DNA of 64,000 nt. Source: Wolfiporia cocos. Taxonomy: Eukaryota > Basidiomycota > Agaricomycetes > Polyporales > Phaeolaceae. Made by a program: the position numbers and the translations under genes. Shown in pieces: positions 11,558-24,800 of this stretch; within the stretch, counting starts at the first letter, position 1, and each line of letters begins with the position of its first letter. Where the stretch lies: the NCBI GenBank assembly GCA_029448655.1, contig JACCLO010000011.1, positions 2,852,001 to 2,916,000 of the forward strand. Reading direction: 5' to 3'. A model generated the notes under the pieces. The model was not told where the DNA came from. It saw only the letters and a list, made by a program, of their open reading frames with translations, and did no database searches.

Positions 11558-14500
11558 GGATAGCTCTATCAGAGCTTCCTTTACGTTACTGCACATAACT
11601 TCCGTCTGGACAGTTCATTGCATCATCGCGCGCAGCTACATTACGTGTACTCTACTCTGGACTGTTGTATAAAACATGTAGACTGTACACAGATTACGTC
11701 TCAAATCTTACCTTGCTGCATACAGCTATGGACCTAATGTGGACCTCTCTGTTCTCGGCCCAGCAACGCAGTGCGAGCATGGTGCGAGAGTTACGGCCAC
11801 ATTCCAACACATTGAATGGTATAAATGGTGTCCTGTTTCATTATGCATGAACGTTTGAACAGCCATGATCACGTTTGTTCCGGCAAGTGTAACTTGCCGG
11901 CAACTTCGAATTAATAGCTAGGATATATTTCTGTACGAAGGATATCGATTTTAGCCACTAACGGTGGTCATTACAGATTTCTGAGGCACAAGCTGCACTG
12001 CGTTTCGGTCTCCATCTCATTCCGTCTCATCAGCACGGCAAGCTGCTCGTCTGAACGTTTAATTGTTCGTAGAAATATGCACGGGATTGTTGCATACCTA
12101 CAGGTGGCAGGAGACATATATACTAATCATTTGAATCCAGCAACTGTGGCGCACCAGAGCTGTGCCCTTCCGGAACGAGCACTGAACCTAAGATCTAAGA
12201 CCCCGTGTGTAGCACAATTGCACCGTTGGTCGCCCATATTCGTGCTCCCACTTATAGTGTTTCATACCGTATCTGCAACTCACCTGTATTATGAACGTAT
12301 CCGGAACATGATGCCAATTCGCGATCATAGGGCATGAAGCCTTATCCAAGCATGTGCGTAGGTATCAGGCGCTGCACGCATGCCATCAGGGTTCTGAATG
12401 GGCCACCGTAGTTTTATCACCGCCGCAAGCCACATCGCCACAATTCGGCAGTCTTGCTCAACTGCAGCATCCCAGTCGAGATATAGGGTGTTCACTGCGC
12501 AGCCCAAGCCGGCTCCGCGGAGCTGGATACGCCACGAAATACAGCTGATGGTCGATGAACCGGGAGGTGGCAAATGGAGGTTCCTCAAACATCTGTCTGA
12601 TGGCCGGGAAGCAGAGAATCTCCGGTCAACAAAACGTAGTACCGTTGTGTATGCACACATACCGGTGTCATGGAACATTTTCGGGTGGTCAATGCGTCGT
12701 AGTGGGTGGTGGTGGTCTCCATGCCCCCAGGTAACGTTACGAATGATTACTTCGCGCTGAAAGTAATGCATCAACGTTTTTCTGATGGCGCAAATTGGCA
12801 AATAAGATTGTCAGAGAATGCGACCTTAGAGAGAATATACTACCGGCGCATATGCGCATAATCCTCGGATCGAAATATAGTCACGCTGAGTCTGCCATAG
12901 CGCATCGCAGAAATTGTGCTCGTCCAAGTCCGATAGGAATCTCCGGACTGTCTTCTTGATCATTGCAGGGGATGTCGTCCTACTTGTCTCCTCGGCAATC
13001 AATAAATCAAGCGCAGTTCAAGCGTTCAACGTTCACCGGCACCCTCGGCAACTAAGCATGACAGACCGTGGTTGTAGAAGTGTCTACTCTCCCATTGTGA
13101 ATAGGCTGTCAGAGAAAGAAAAAAGAACATTGAGATGTAGAATGCTGCTCATGATCAGTTTTGAAAGAACTTCATGCTCGGGGGCTGAAGCACTGACGGA
13201 TAGATAGATATACGATGCATGGAGCCTGCCTCTGTACATTCGCGGATAATATGCCCGAATTCATGGATGGCACGGATATCGATGTTGATGTTCATCGGCA
13301 TTGCCTCGCCAGTGGCGTGTCGTACGGTAGACACGGCGCAGACGCTGACCGCTCCTGAGCTACGCGAGAAGACCCGGCACGTCCGGAGAAGGTCCATGGC
13401 GATTAGGCGTCCGCGGGGCGATGGAGCGCATCTGTACACGTCTAATACGGTGACGTGCAATGCAGACTCGCTGACATGTCAGGGTTCGGCGACAAAGTGT
13501 TCAGCCCGAGCGGCAGACTTCCTTCAGCGCGGACCTTCTCTTGTCCAAGTGTATTACTACCCCGATTTGTACGTCACATTCGAAGCCTTCGCATTCGATA
13601 AGAGAGTGAATGTGACATGTGACATGCGAGGGACGCACAGTTGATTCTTTTTCTTCGTTCGCAGACTACCCGTAGAAGCTTTGTTGGGAAGCCCGTAATG
13701 GGACGAAACCCAAGGTGCCCCACCGGCACATCTCGCGCCACCGGTGATCAAAGGGCGCTGCGCAGCTACCAGGCAGGAGTACTCCTTGCGACGCTTCCGA
13801 TGCATCTGTATAACGGACTCGGATATTCGCAGAAGTTGTCCAGCAATGGACAGATCGTGATGTGGATCCGCATTGACCGAGACTTGACAGCCGTTCTGTG
13901 GACCCGGGCCCGGAAGGCCAAGAAGGCGGTGGTAGTATCAGCGCCACTACTCAGAAAGCATAAATGTAGCTGTTGAATCGTGGTGATGTGACGCAAGCAA
14001 GATGTTCATAGAACGTTGCGGTGCCGTACATGCTGTTTGAGCTTCGCGATGGGACACAAGTCGAGCTTTCGTCATACAAGAGTGACTTCACGGCGGCGCG
14101 CGTCGACTGCAGCGGAAGCCGCTACTTACGAGGCGCTCGATGTCCTTGGCTACTCGTCACGCCACTGCATGGATCGGTATCTTGTCTAAGCAGCCGACGC
14201 GAGCTGGGGCTGTCCCTCGTCCGCCACGATCTGGCTTCACCAGCTGAGGGAACGCGCCAGCCACAAAGCACAAGGGAAGACCTGCACGCCCCTGGTGCAC
14301 CAGCCGAAGGGCGCGGAGCGCATCATCATCGACATCCAAATGCTGATGCAGATGGTACCGCAGATCCTGGAGAAGCAGTGGCGCTTCCCTCGCGGGACGC
14401 CTGAATCCGATCTATCTGGCAGATGCGGCCGGGCTGTGGCGCTGAGTACGCTGGATTGACATACGAGAGCTGAATGTCAACCAAACTGGGGGGATGGATC

Positions 14501-15580
14501 GGTGATGTGCGCCACGATGTTGGTGGTGGGCGGGCGCCGTAGGCAACATGACAGATGTGCTGTTTGGAATGCTGCAAGCGCCAGTGGCAGTAATGTCAGA
14601 GCTGCTGACGTCGAGGGCGAATGACTATGACAGGGAGAGCACATTATAATTCACAATCGTCTGGCTCCCGGAAACTACTGCCTATATGAATGCATTCGTC
14701 GTTGGAGCGACACCATGGGTTTCTAGAACGATAACGAGCTGCTGCAGACCCTTTAAATAGAACGTGGCGCGTCAATGCGGAAGCCACTCACTGTTGCGCA
14801 GGCCAGCCCGGGATCTAGCGCGCGCCCTGATGGCGGAGAGGGAGTTTACTATATTTGGACATGTAGGATCGCGCCTGCCATCTATCATTCTGCGGCACCG
14901 CTTGACTGCCCTCAACTTCCACTCGCGACTCGCTCACAAAGGCAGAAAAAATGGACGACTAAACTCGCGTAGCAGCTGGCGAGGAGGAGCCAATCGTTAT
15001 CGCAGCTCCGGTAGTTCGGCCCCACAGGATCTCGTCCATCGTGACGCGGCGTGCATTAACCTGGTCACGCTGCTTCTGAGGCAGGGAACGAGCACAAGGT
15101 AATGTGCGCATCCAGAACGGGACCAGAAGCAGCCCCGGAGATGGGAGCTCCGGCCACTTGACAGCTCTTCCAGTCCGCGGACACTACAATGTGCCCTGGC
15201 GTGCGACCGCGCGGCGGCGCCGGGTGCACCGAGCTTGCCCGGCGCGGCAGATAGAGAGCGATGGTGGCGGCGCGACGCAGAGAATCAGACAGCAAGCCGC
15301 GGTGACATGTCACGGAGCAGATGGCCGACCACCTGCTTCCATGGAAGAACACCAAGCTTCAGTGGCATTTCGACGCCAGAAGCCAGCCGAATAAATCGAC
15401 ACGCAAGCATCACGCGTCGAGTGACACGCTTCCCCAATGGGATGTCCGCGCTTCCCTTTCATTAACGACCCCCTCGGCATTTCCAATTTAATATCAACAT
15501 GTCTCCGTCCGCTCCCCTCCGCCGCTCCCCTCCTCCTCTCCATTGACCCCGCCTCCCGCCCCTTCGCGTCGTCGGCCACG
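11558..15580. other. gene-free interval with possible decayed coding patch
   Basis: About 4 kb without an intact gene. Open frames at 12325-12801, 13155-13644 and 13641-13976 show no conserved architecture. The only stretch that reads like former protein is at about 14080-14458, listed separately. No transposon ends, terminal repeats or tRNA were seen. Confidence 0.5.
14080..14458 (+). pseudogene. coding-like relic, family uncertain
   Basis: One frame reads EAATYEALDVLGYSSRHCMD, meets a stop, and then continues as protein-like sequence with KGAERIIIDIQMLMQMVPQI and LEKQWRFPRGTPESDL up to a stop at about 14458. Neighbouring frames are not coherent and no start codon or splice structure rescues it. 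The first piece faintly resembles the LGY region of fungal P-loop sulfotransferase-like proteins, but that is weak. It is best treated as an unassigned decayed fragment. Confidence 0.22.
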
Positions 15581-18305
15581 ATGCCTCCCGACCCTGCGTA
15601 TCCGAAACCCGTTCTGGTCGCTACTCCACCCACCCCCGGTGTTCCCCCGCCGGCGCCTGCCCCGGTTCAATCTCGGCCCAAGACAGTCCAGCTCAAATGT
15701 CAGCGACTGCGCTCTCTACCGGTACGCGCTCTCCCTTCTTCGCATCGCCCGTGCTCAGCAACGTCTCGTGAAGCACCGTCTGCTGCACCCTCCTCCCGCA
15801 CGCGGCAAGCTCCCGTCATGGGGAGTTACACCACGCTTCGAAGTGAACCTCGACGAAATTCTTGACCGCAAGCATCTTCCGCCGCTTGGTCTGAAGGATT
15901 TTGAGGAGTGGCTTTTGTTCGTTGAGCAGTCTGCCGAGAATCTGTATGTACGATGCGTGTATGCGCATATATCTTGCATTAATGACCTGACGACCCCTGC
16001 AGGTATTTTATTCTTTGGCTGCGCGACTATACTCAGCGCTACTCTGAGTGGGTCCAGCGCACCCGCTCCTCCCGTACGTCCATCTACGGGCACGAGCGTG
16101 GCGCGTATCGCACTCCATCTGCGCACCCACCTGCCAGTCCGGAGCTTGCCTACTCGTATTTGCGCGCTAAGCGCACATTCCTCACCCCCAACGCCAATTA
16201 TGAGCTCGATGTGCCCAGCGATATTCTCGCTCCGTTTCATATCGCGCCTGGAGTGAAGAGCGTAGGTAGCCTAGGTAGCGGAGATGGAGAGGAAGCCCTG
16301 AGCGAGCATACGGGATGGAGCGCGACCACATGTGCATATGGGATCACGTATGGGTCAATGTTCAATGGCTTTGACGGTATGTCACATACATCACATACAT
16401 TGTCAGGATACTTAGAGTACGGTAGGCTTGAACTATCCCGCACCTCCCCCTGACCCGGCAGTGTTCGGAGAGCTTGCCGAAGTGGTGCGTGAGATGCTTC
16501 GAGACTCTCTTGAGCGTTTTGTCACCGCAACTTTCAACAATGTTGGCACGCCTCGTGCTATCTGCGGAAGTGCCGGAGGAATCGTGATCGGCCTTGTTGG
16601 CAGGTAAGCAACCTCGTGTGAATACATGGGGCATTTGTTGATGCTGACGCGTTATGCTCTGTCTAGCGTGCCGCTCATCGTCAACTTTGCTGTGGGGGGC
16701 TCGCGATGGTGGCGCCTCGCTGCCATACCTGGCATGTGGCTTGGATTGACCATATTTATCTCTGCTATGTATGGGGTATGTTGTGTTGTGTATCCATTGT
16801 GCTGCCTTCTCATTCTGATTGTGTTTCGTTAGGTCTGCATGATGATCTATGTATTCGGCGACCTCCGCCAGCTGCGTTCATTTGAACTTGTTCGTCCACC
16901 CATCTCCGATCCGCAACCAATCGCATCTCCATCGGCTTCTGCATCTTCTCTATTCCAGCCCAGATCGCCTTCTGCAGCGCCCAGAGTCCCCACATTCACC
17001 CAATTCATTCCTTTCCGTCGCACCCCACGTCGCTCAATTCCTCCGATCAGTCCGCCGATGTCTGTAACCTTACCTCCCTATCTTGGAGACGGTAGGGCAG
17101 AAATGTCCGAGAAGTCAGCCATGTGTTCGCCAAAGTTGCACATCGTCACCCCTCGTGCTCTTGACTCTCGCTTATTAGAGGAGAGTTCAATCAGACCACC
17201 ACGGCGCGCAGTCACTCGAACATCGCGTCGCTCTGGTACCACTGAGCGCGGAGTCTCCAGGGTTTCGTCGCTGGTGTCCATCTCAGATGCCGAGTATACA
17301 GACGACGAAGGCAGCGCCCACGACAGCGGTTATGAGGACGACGAACAACAAAGACCGGTTCCTCGTATCGAAATATCGGACGCCTTCTATGACGAACACC
17401 CGTCACCTGAGGGTCCTGCGACTGCGTCTTTCCCTGGACCTGGCGTGCGTAACGTTCCACTTTGGCCGGACTACGAGGGTAGCGATGAGGAGGAGTTGAG
17501 TGCGACGGCGGCATTCATCCACCCATTCACGTATGAGGATGCGCTGAACGACAAGGAGGGAGAGCTGAGCATCGACTTGGAAGCGCAAACCGGACGTGGT
17601 ACTGCTGCTCGTCAGCCGGTAGGCCCATTCGACTTCGACGCTCTACCGCTTCGGAGACCCCGGTTTGCGAATCCGGGGAAACACCGACGCTCGACATCCA
17701 CTTCTGGTCGTGGGGATCAGCTGGTGCACAAGCGTTCGCGCCTATCAATGAAGAGCTTGAGCCCCCGTTCGGTAATGGGCCTCTGGCAGACAAAATGCAG
17801 CCCGGAGAATGTCGTCAGAGTACACATCCAGAGGGAGATTATTCGCGAGCGCGAGCGAGAGAGTTTGCGTAACAGTTTGAAGGAGAAAGGAGGGTGGGGG
17901 ATTGGATGGGGCGTCGCCGAGAGTCCTTTGGCTGCCTCACCCACGCTCGCTGGTTCGCCGGTCGCCACGTCGACCTTCACATTCCCGGCCGTGGCTACTA
18001 CGGCAACATCGTCCACGACGCCTGCCAGCGTCGAGCCAGTCGTCTCGTCAACTGTATCTATTGGCGCACCTATCGAGGCTAGCAAGGCCGAGGAGAAGGA
18101 GCCGGAAAAGCGGAAGAAGTCGTGGCACTCGAGACTGCGTCGCGTGAACGCGGTGCCTGCGTTTGCAGTTCCGCTGACTCCTGTGCTCAATCCAGTGGTT
18201 ACGCGTGCACAGTGGGAGATTGTGGTGAGAAGCGCAACGATTGCGTTCGTGGTTTGTGTGGTCGTCGTGGGTGGATTGACGGGTGCGCCTGTGCCTCATC
18301 ACTGA
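15581..18305 (+). CDS. RAX1: RGS-domain membrane protein, Rax1-like
   Basis: Rax1-type proteins carry an N-terminal RGS-like domain and C-terminal membrane helices; in yeast Rax1 marks old bud sites with Rax2. Exons 15581-15721, 15759-15943, 16003-16376, 16462-16603, 16667-16775 and 16833-18305 give about 807 residues. The RGS-like part begins with RFEVNLDEILDRKHLPPLGL and DFEEWLLFVEQSAENLYFIL and ends with VFGELAEVVREMLRDSLERF. Two hydrophobic segments follow (GGIVIGLVGSVPLIVNFAV and WLGLTIFISAMYGVCMMIYV), then a long Ser/Pro-rich disordered region, and a last helix near the C-terminus (SATIAFVVCVVVVGGL). The tail is far longer than in yeast (435 residues in total there). The first intron is only 37 nt, which is unusual; the alternative would be a frameshift. 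Confidence 0.85.
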
Positions 18306-19044
18306 GGCAGTTCGGTGCACGTGCAGGTTTTCTTGTCGCTCGTTGTATCCAAGCGTTGACGCTTTACGTTATTCGCGCTGCAGTTTACTGTCGATTGTTG
18401 TCGCGAACTGTACCGCGTTCGTTCGCTTTGCCTGTCGCTGTAAGCGTCTGTTTTCACATTCGCACTGAATTATCTTCGCATTCACTCTGATCACTGCATT
18501 CGCACCGGTGCGTTCCCTCCACGTCGAGTTAACTTCAGTTATTAGTCTACATTGCATTAGAACGCATATCACCATTCGTCTGCTATGTTGTGTTAGTATA
18601 ATTGTGTCCCCGCTACGCTAGTCCTAGTATCCGCCGAGTTTTGTACGGTGAGCAAGTATAACTGGTAGTCACGCGAATGTTTGGTGTACTCATCTCTTGT
18701 TGCAACAATGTGGTGCAAATTAACGGAGGAATATCAGGGCTGTATTGACGATTTGTTCCGTGAGGCGACGGTTTGCGACATACCTCTTTTGGACCACGAT
18801 CTTGTTCGGCGCCCACGTGCACCAACACTAGATCTATATGTGAGTCTGAGTGCTATTTGTTCGTCTCCAGGTTCAACTCGGAAAGCAGACATCAATTTGA
18901 ACTGCTTCGATCGGCAAGGGTTAGTGCATCCGACTATTCTTCCGTGCCTGCAGAGAAAGCTTACCCCGATCTGGTGACCCCCGATCAATCTGAAATCTGA
19001 AGCGGTCGCTCTGCGGCGCCTGAAGTTCACAAGCGAAGGGATCT
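18306..19044. other. intergenic
   Basis: 740 bp between RAX1 and the F-box gene, both on the + strand. It must hold the RAX1 3' end and the F-box promoter. No conserved frame or repeat was seen. Confidence 0.6.
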
Positions 19045-20739
19045 ATGGACTCGAAGAATCACGACGCACCTCTCATTGCGGAGGTCCCTACGCTCGAGAG
19101 TCTGAAAGGGAGCCCTTTTCTTCCACCTCAGGACAAGCGATGCCTCATCAATCAACTACCCGCCGAAATACTTGCTCATATCTTCTTGCTCGGAACGGTT
19201 CACTACGACAGTTTTGACGACGACGACGACGACGATGCAGAAGACGAAAACTGGATCAGTGAAGGTAGCAGCGATGACAGCGACGACAGTGACGAAGACA
19301 ACGTGGTCGAGGACGGGGAGCCCGAATTCGAGGTACTTGTGTCGCACGTGTGCCGCCACTGGCGGGAGGTTGCGCTCAGCACACCCGCACTGTGGACGAC
19401 AATCGAATTTTCGGGGGATTCGCCTTTTGAACGCGCGCGGGAATACTTACAACGTTCTAAGAACGCACCGCTTGACATCTCCGTGGACATCGCGCTGGAC
19501 TTCGACGACGAGCCCGAGGAGGAGGAGGACGATGTAGAACTCAATCTGCGTAGATATCAACAAAAGATCGCATGCACTCTCAAGCTGAGCAAAATATTAC
19601 CGCTCATCATGCCTCATGTCGGCCATTGGCGTGCTATCGAACTCGCGGTCTCGGAATATCCGCTGATGCACACGGCGCTCATAGAAATGGGAAATTGTCC
19701 CGCAGCGCCCATGCTGGAGGTCTTGCAGCTCTACCACCATGAAGACGATGAAGACGTAGACTACGATTCGTTCAAGCCTGCCGCTATGCGCCACCAGGAC
19801 TTTGTCCTCTTCCACGGAAACGCCCCGCGCCTCACGCACGTCGCGCTGTGGGGCGTGCACCTCGACTGGGACGCGTCGCGCTTCCTGAGCGGGCTCATCG
19901 ACTTCGAGCTGGCGTACCACACGCGCGACGTGCGGCCCAGCTTCGCGCAGTTCGCGCGCATCCTGCGCGAATCGCCCGACATCGACACGCTCACGGTGCG
20001 TCAGTCTGGGCCGGTGGGCGGCCCTGTGGACTGGCTCGCGAGCGTCCTCGGGTGTACCTCAAATGACCTCACGCGTGAGCAGCTGCGCGATACTGCTGGG
20101 CCAGAAGCCGACACGACCATCACGCTGCCTTCTCTCAAGTCCCTTGTCTTTGCCCACCTTCCCACGGACTACGCGAACAACCTCATCCAGCGACTTGCCC
20201 TTCCTAATATCGAGTCACTTGCGCTCGATCTCGAGGAGGAGTGCAGCGAGTTCCTCCAGACGGTCTCGCGCCCGTCGTTGGGTGCGGACAAGTCGCTCCT
20301 CTCGGTCATCCAGGGCCTCAAGGTGTCCGGCGCGTCGTGCAATGACAAGAAGACCATCGAAGACGCGTACGGCGCGATGCGCAACGTGACGTCGCTCAAC
20401 ATCAACTTCCGGTACACCTCGCCGCTGTGGTACACGCTGCTCGTCGACGGCGGGCCGACGCGCCTGCCGCAGCTGAAGGCGCTGAATACGACGGGCGTCA
20501 ATGGTGCGGATATGCGCAAGCTCGTCGAGGCGCGGAAGGCGGCGGGCGTCCCGCTTGAGCGTGTGTTCATGAACGAGGAAGACGAGATTGAGGACGAGGA
20601 CGAGGAGTGGCTGCACCAAAATGTGCAAGATTTTGAGCTCTTCGAGGGATCGGACGACGAAGACGTCATAGATGATGATATAGAACTGGCTGAGGAGGAG
20701 GGTGAGGACGAAGACGACGAATGGGAGGACATTCAGTGA
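19045..20739 (+). CDS. F-box protein with acidic segments
   Basis: Single-exon gene of 564 residues. The F-box starts near residue 36 (INQLPAEILAHIFLLGT), is interrupted by a strongly acidic insert (DDDDDDDAEDE and further Asp/Glu runs, about residues 55-95), and resumes as VLVSHVCRHWREVALSTPAL and WTTIEFSG. This is the typical F-box-like layout of Agaricomycetes, which have large expanded families of these genes. The middle part is leucine-rich and repeat-like, fitting a substrate-recognition arm; the C-terminus is again acidic. By family knowledge it would bind Skp1 in an SCF ubiquitin ligase, but the substrate is unknown. The region from 19840 on is distinctly more GC-rich than the 5' part. 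Confidence 0.88.
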   Translation: MDSKNHDAPLIAEVPTLESLKGSPFLPPQDKRCLINQLPAEILAHIFLLGTVHYDSFDDDDDDDAEDENWISEGSSDDSDDSDEDNVVEDGEPEFEVLVSHVCRHWREVALSTPALWTTIEFSGDSPFERAREYLQRSKNAPLDISVDIALDFDDEPEEEEDDVELNLRRYQQKIACTLKLSKILPLIMPHVGHWRAIELAVSEYPLMHTALIEMGNCPAAPMLEVLQLYHHEDDEDVDYDSFKPAAMRHQDFVLFHGNAPRLTHVALWGVHLDWDASRFLSGLIDFELAYHTRDVRPSFAQFARILRESPDIDTLTVRQSGPVGGPVDWLASVLGCTSNDLTREQLRDTAGPEADTTITLPSLKSLVFAHLPTDYANNLIQRLALPNIESLALDLEEECSEFLQTVSRPSLGADKSLLSVIQGLKVSGASCNDKKTIEDAYGAMRNVTSLNINFRYTSPLWYTLLVDGGPTRLPQLKALNTTGVNGADMRKLVEARKAAGVPLERVFMNEEDEIEDEDEEWLHQNVQDFELFEGSDDEDVIDDDIELAEEEGEDEDDEWEDIQ

Positions 20740-21827
20740 AGTAGGGAGCTGTGGATCACGGCTCAAGAGCTCCAGAGGTTCTGCTCACACGGCGGACAGG
20801 ATGTCCAGCACTAGTGAGGTGTCTTTACACCCTATCATCAAGAATGTCGTTCACGACGGTCTATACGAGTAGTGTCATTTCTTCGATACTGTGGTGCATA
20901 GCCCGGTATCTCTGACGAATGGCACTGTCCAGCGTCAAGAAATGGATGGAATATCGCGTGAATAAATCATGCGAATAGTTCAGTGTTTGATACCGTTACC
21001 AGGCCCTGGCTGGTCCTCTTCGGCGCGGCAACTGCTACATTTCCTGACGTGCGTGCAAGAACATCTGCGCCAACTTGAAGGTGTCCCTCTGCTTCTCGTA
21101 AGCTTGTGAGCCATTCATCTAACTTAACGTTACTCATCAGCAACGTTGGTTGTTTTCGGCTACGATCTCGTGTTCCGGTCGTTGTCACTGAGATGTTTCA
21201 TGAGCACGAAGGAGCGATTGTGTTATCAATGCCATCTTGGGTGCATTCCTTATCTAAAATCTAATGTACTGTCCATCAGTCCGCATTCAGTTCTATGTTA
21301 TCTGACCTACAACCCTCAAGCGAGACCGCTCCGGGAACTCTTCATGTGGCACTGTCGAGGATTAAGAATCTGACATAGTTTCCGGTGTGAGATTCGAGTT
21401 GCAGTTGATATCTTCGAGAGCCCTCTGTATCATTGTGAGTGTGAGTAATCATATAAATGGTAGTACCCGGCTAACAGATGCTTTGATGCCTACGGGCATC
21501 TCACGGTAGAGTGGCACAAGCCGAACTCGGGTAGGCCGCACGTGGCACACTGATCAGTGCGTCCCCACTTTAGGCAGGTTCTCATCTTCGTTCAATTTCA
21601 TTCCCTAAGTGCATCCGGCTGCACTGAGCGGTCATGAGTTGACTAACCTTACGTATCCCCATGTGAGGTCATTCCTGCTCGCCTCAGCGCTGTGAGCAGC
21701 TGACGACATGTTCGACGGTACCTGCGGGCACCCTGCCTCCGTATATTATGAAGGCTGTCCTTGCTAGAGAGGCCGGTCCGTGGAACGCCATCTGGCGCAA
21801 CATCGGTTTCGATACCCAGACGGGAAA
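20740..21827. other. intergenic
   Basis: 1.1 kb between the F-box gene and the first GH31 gene, both on the + strand. No coding or structured element recognised; it contains the GH31 promoter. Confidence 0.6.
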
Positions 21828-24800
21828 ATGTCAAGCGTGATTCTACTACTACTGACGTTCCTGGTTCTATGCTATACCACCTCTGCCGAGGATGCTCAAC
21901 TCTCGAATGAACAGGAGTACGGTCGATCAGTATCTGGCCCTGCCAACGTTGAGTTTGCGGAACATCCAGCATTTTCCGGAAATATATCCGGGTGCCCTGG
22001 TATCTCAATGATCGAGTTATGAATATATGACTATATCTTACTCAGTAATCTAGGCTACACACTGACGTCCCTCACGGAGACACGGACGGGCCTGAGTGCT
22101 TTTCTCAGCCTTGCAGGTCCGGCCTGTAATGCATACGGAAATGATCTCAGTGATCTCACTTTGGAGGTCACCTACGAAGAGAATCAGCGGTGAGACAATG
22201 CTTAGCTGGTTGCACCTGTGCAAATTAAATAGTACCATAGGCTACATGTCAATATTTATGACAGTGCCAGGGTTCAATTCACCATCCCATCTTCGGTGAT
22301 CTCCCTGCCTGACCCGCCAACAGAGGATTACACGGCAAGCTCCGAACTCGTCTTCAACTATGAATCGTCCCCATTCGCCTTCTGGATCACTCGCCGTTCT
22401 GAACCAGATGCATTCCCACTCTTTGACACCCGAGCCGGCTCCCTACCACCGACACCAATTCCTCCGGTAATCCCAAGTGATAGCTCGACATCTCTTGATG
22501 GATTTCCCCTCATCTTCGAGGACCAATACCTACAGCTGACCTCAGCACTACCCTTAGGCGCGAATATATATGGCCTGGGTGAAGTCGTGGCTAGTAGTGG
22601 TTTCAGGCGTGATGTCGGCACAGACGGCGGTGTTGGAACCATTCAAACGATGTGGGACCGCGATGATGCAGATCCCCTCGACCAGAATATGTCAGGATAG
22701 TTTTCTCCCAACATCGTCGCGTTCTGATGCGTGTACTCCGACAATAGCTATGGCTCACATCCCGTGTACCTCGAGCATCGGTACAATGAGACTACGAACA
22801 CAGCACAGTCTCACGGTGTCTTCTTATTCAGGTTTGATTCCATACAATTGAATTGCCCCATATTCTGAGTATTTCTGCAGCGCGTCAGGAGAGGATATCA
22901 TGCTTCTCACGCCACCCTCTTCGCCTGTCTCGCTGATCCAGTACCGCCTGATTGGTGGAACACTCGACTTCTACTTCTTCTCAGGTCCTACCTCGCAAGA
23001 TGTTATTGAGCAGTACGGTCAGCTCATCGGGCTGCCAACATGGCAGCCTGCCTTCGGTTTTGGTTTTCATCTTTGTCGCTGGGGATACGAGAATATCAAC
23101 GTGACAATGGAGCAGGTGGCCAGAATGAGAGAAGCAAACATTCCTCTTGAGGGTATGCGGAAATTGCGTCGTGCCAAACAGGATCTAATAAATCGTTGAT
23201 AGTCATGTGGAACGATGCTGACCTGTATCACGCTCAGCGAGACTTTACATCTGATCCCGTGTCATTCCCTGGGGACGAGATGAGAGCATTCATACGCCGA
23301 CTTGTAAGATGGTCCCTGACTAACCTTCATACCGACTGATGACTATCCAGGCGATGAATCACCAACACTACATTGCAATCGTTGACGCTGGTTTAGCGAA
23401 ACAAGTCAATGCCACTGACATCGTGAGCTCTAGCTGAGCGTATGGTAATTCAAATTATTCACCTGCTATTATAGTATAACCCGTATATTCGTGGCGCGGA
23501 GCTGTACGCGCAGGCGCTCAGCTCATCCTCGCCTACTCATTGATCAGATCTGCAGGGATGTTTTCATCAAAAATCCTGACGGCTCAGAGTTCGTTGGCGA
23601 GGTCTGGCCAGGATACACGGTGAGAGATGGCAAGCAATCTTCGCGGAGCATACGCTAACTACTTTCTTGTACAGGTATGGCCTGATTGGTTTGCTAATAA
23701 TACCCAAGCATTCTGGACGGAGGCGCTCAGGAATTGGTCCGAAGGAGGTATTGAATTTTCCGGAATCTGGCTAGACATGAATGAGGTCACATCCTTCTGC
23801 AACTATTCGTGGTCAGCAAAACCCTTGGCTGTTAGACAAAGTACTAGAGCTCACATGTAGATTGGGGATAGCGGAACCGGTGTCAACCTCTCTACACCTC
23901 CCCCAGTACTGTTTCCCGGCAATCCTGGCGATCTTATTACAGAGTATCCGGAAGGGTATGCCATTGTCATTCATTATGCCTCATCCAGTATGCTGAGCAA
24001 AGCCAGGTACAATGCTACCATTTGGGGGCCAAGTGGTAATATCACGATCAACGGTACCCTGACATATGGGACGGATTACACGGATGCCACTCTATTGACT
24101 GTGCGGAGCCTCGATGTTGCGGAAGAGCCTCGCGTCAACCTTACTTACCCGCCATACGCAATCCACAACGGTACGGTGCTGAACGTGATCTGCTGGCCAA
24201 TATGCTGACTACTTCACGAAATTATAGGTGACGGGCCTTTGAGCATCAAAACGATCGCCACAAATGCCACGCACGCCAATGGGCTGGTCGACCTGGACGT
24301 TCACAACATGTGGGGCCTCATGGAAGAGAAGGCGACACACATCGCCGTCAGGGAGATCCTCGGCAAGCGGCCCTTCCTCATCAGCCGCTCCACATTCCCC
24401 AGCTCGGGGAAATGGACCGGTCACTGGCTCGGGGACAATTACAGCAAGTGGACGTACCTCCACTATAACATCCAGGGCGCACTGCAGTTCCAGATCTTCC
24501 AGATCCCGATGGTCGGCGCAGATACCTGCGGATTCACTGGGAATACAGACGAGGAGCTGTGCAACCGATGGATGCAGATGTCCGCCTTCATGCCGTTCTA
24601 CCGTAACCATAATGAGAGGGGTGCAATCCCGCAGGAGCCGTACAGATGGGACAGCGTTGCGAACGCTTCCCGCACTGCGATCAGCATCCGCTATTCGCTG
24701 CTGCCATACTGGGTACGCGTTCATATGCTGTGTTACATGCCTTTGTAGACTGATGTCGATGATGACATCTATTTAGTACACGCTGTTTGCACACTCTTCA

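Noticed and set aside
12325..13644. Open frames of 95-158 codons on both strands
   Set aside because: No start context, splice partner, composition or motif supports any of them.
22691..22747. Apparent premature stop in GH31 copy A after QNM
   Set aside because: It lies inside a 57-nt intron; copy B has an intron at the same codon and the joined protein reads DQNIYGSHPVYLEHR in both.
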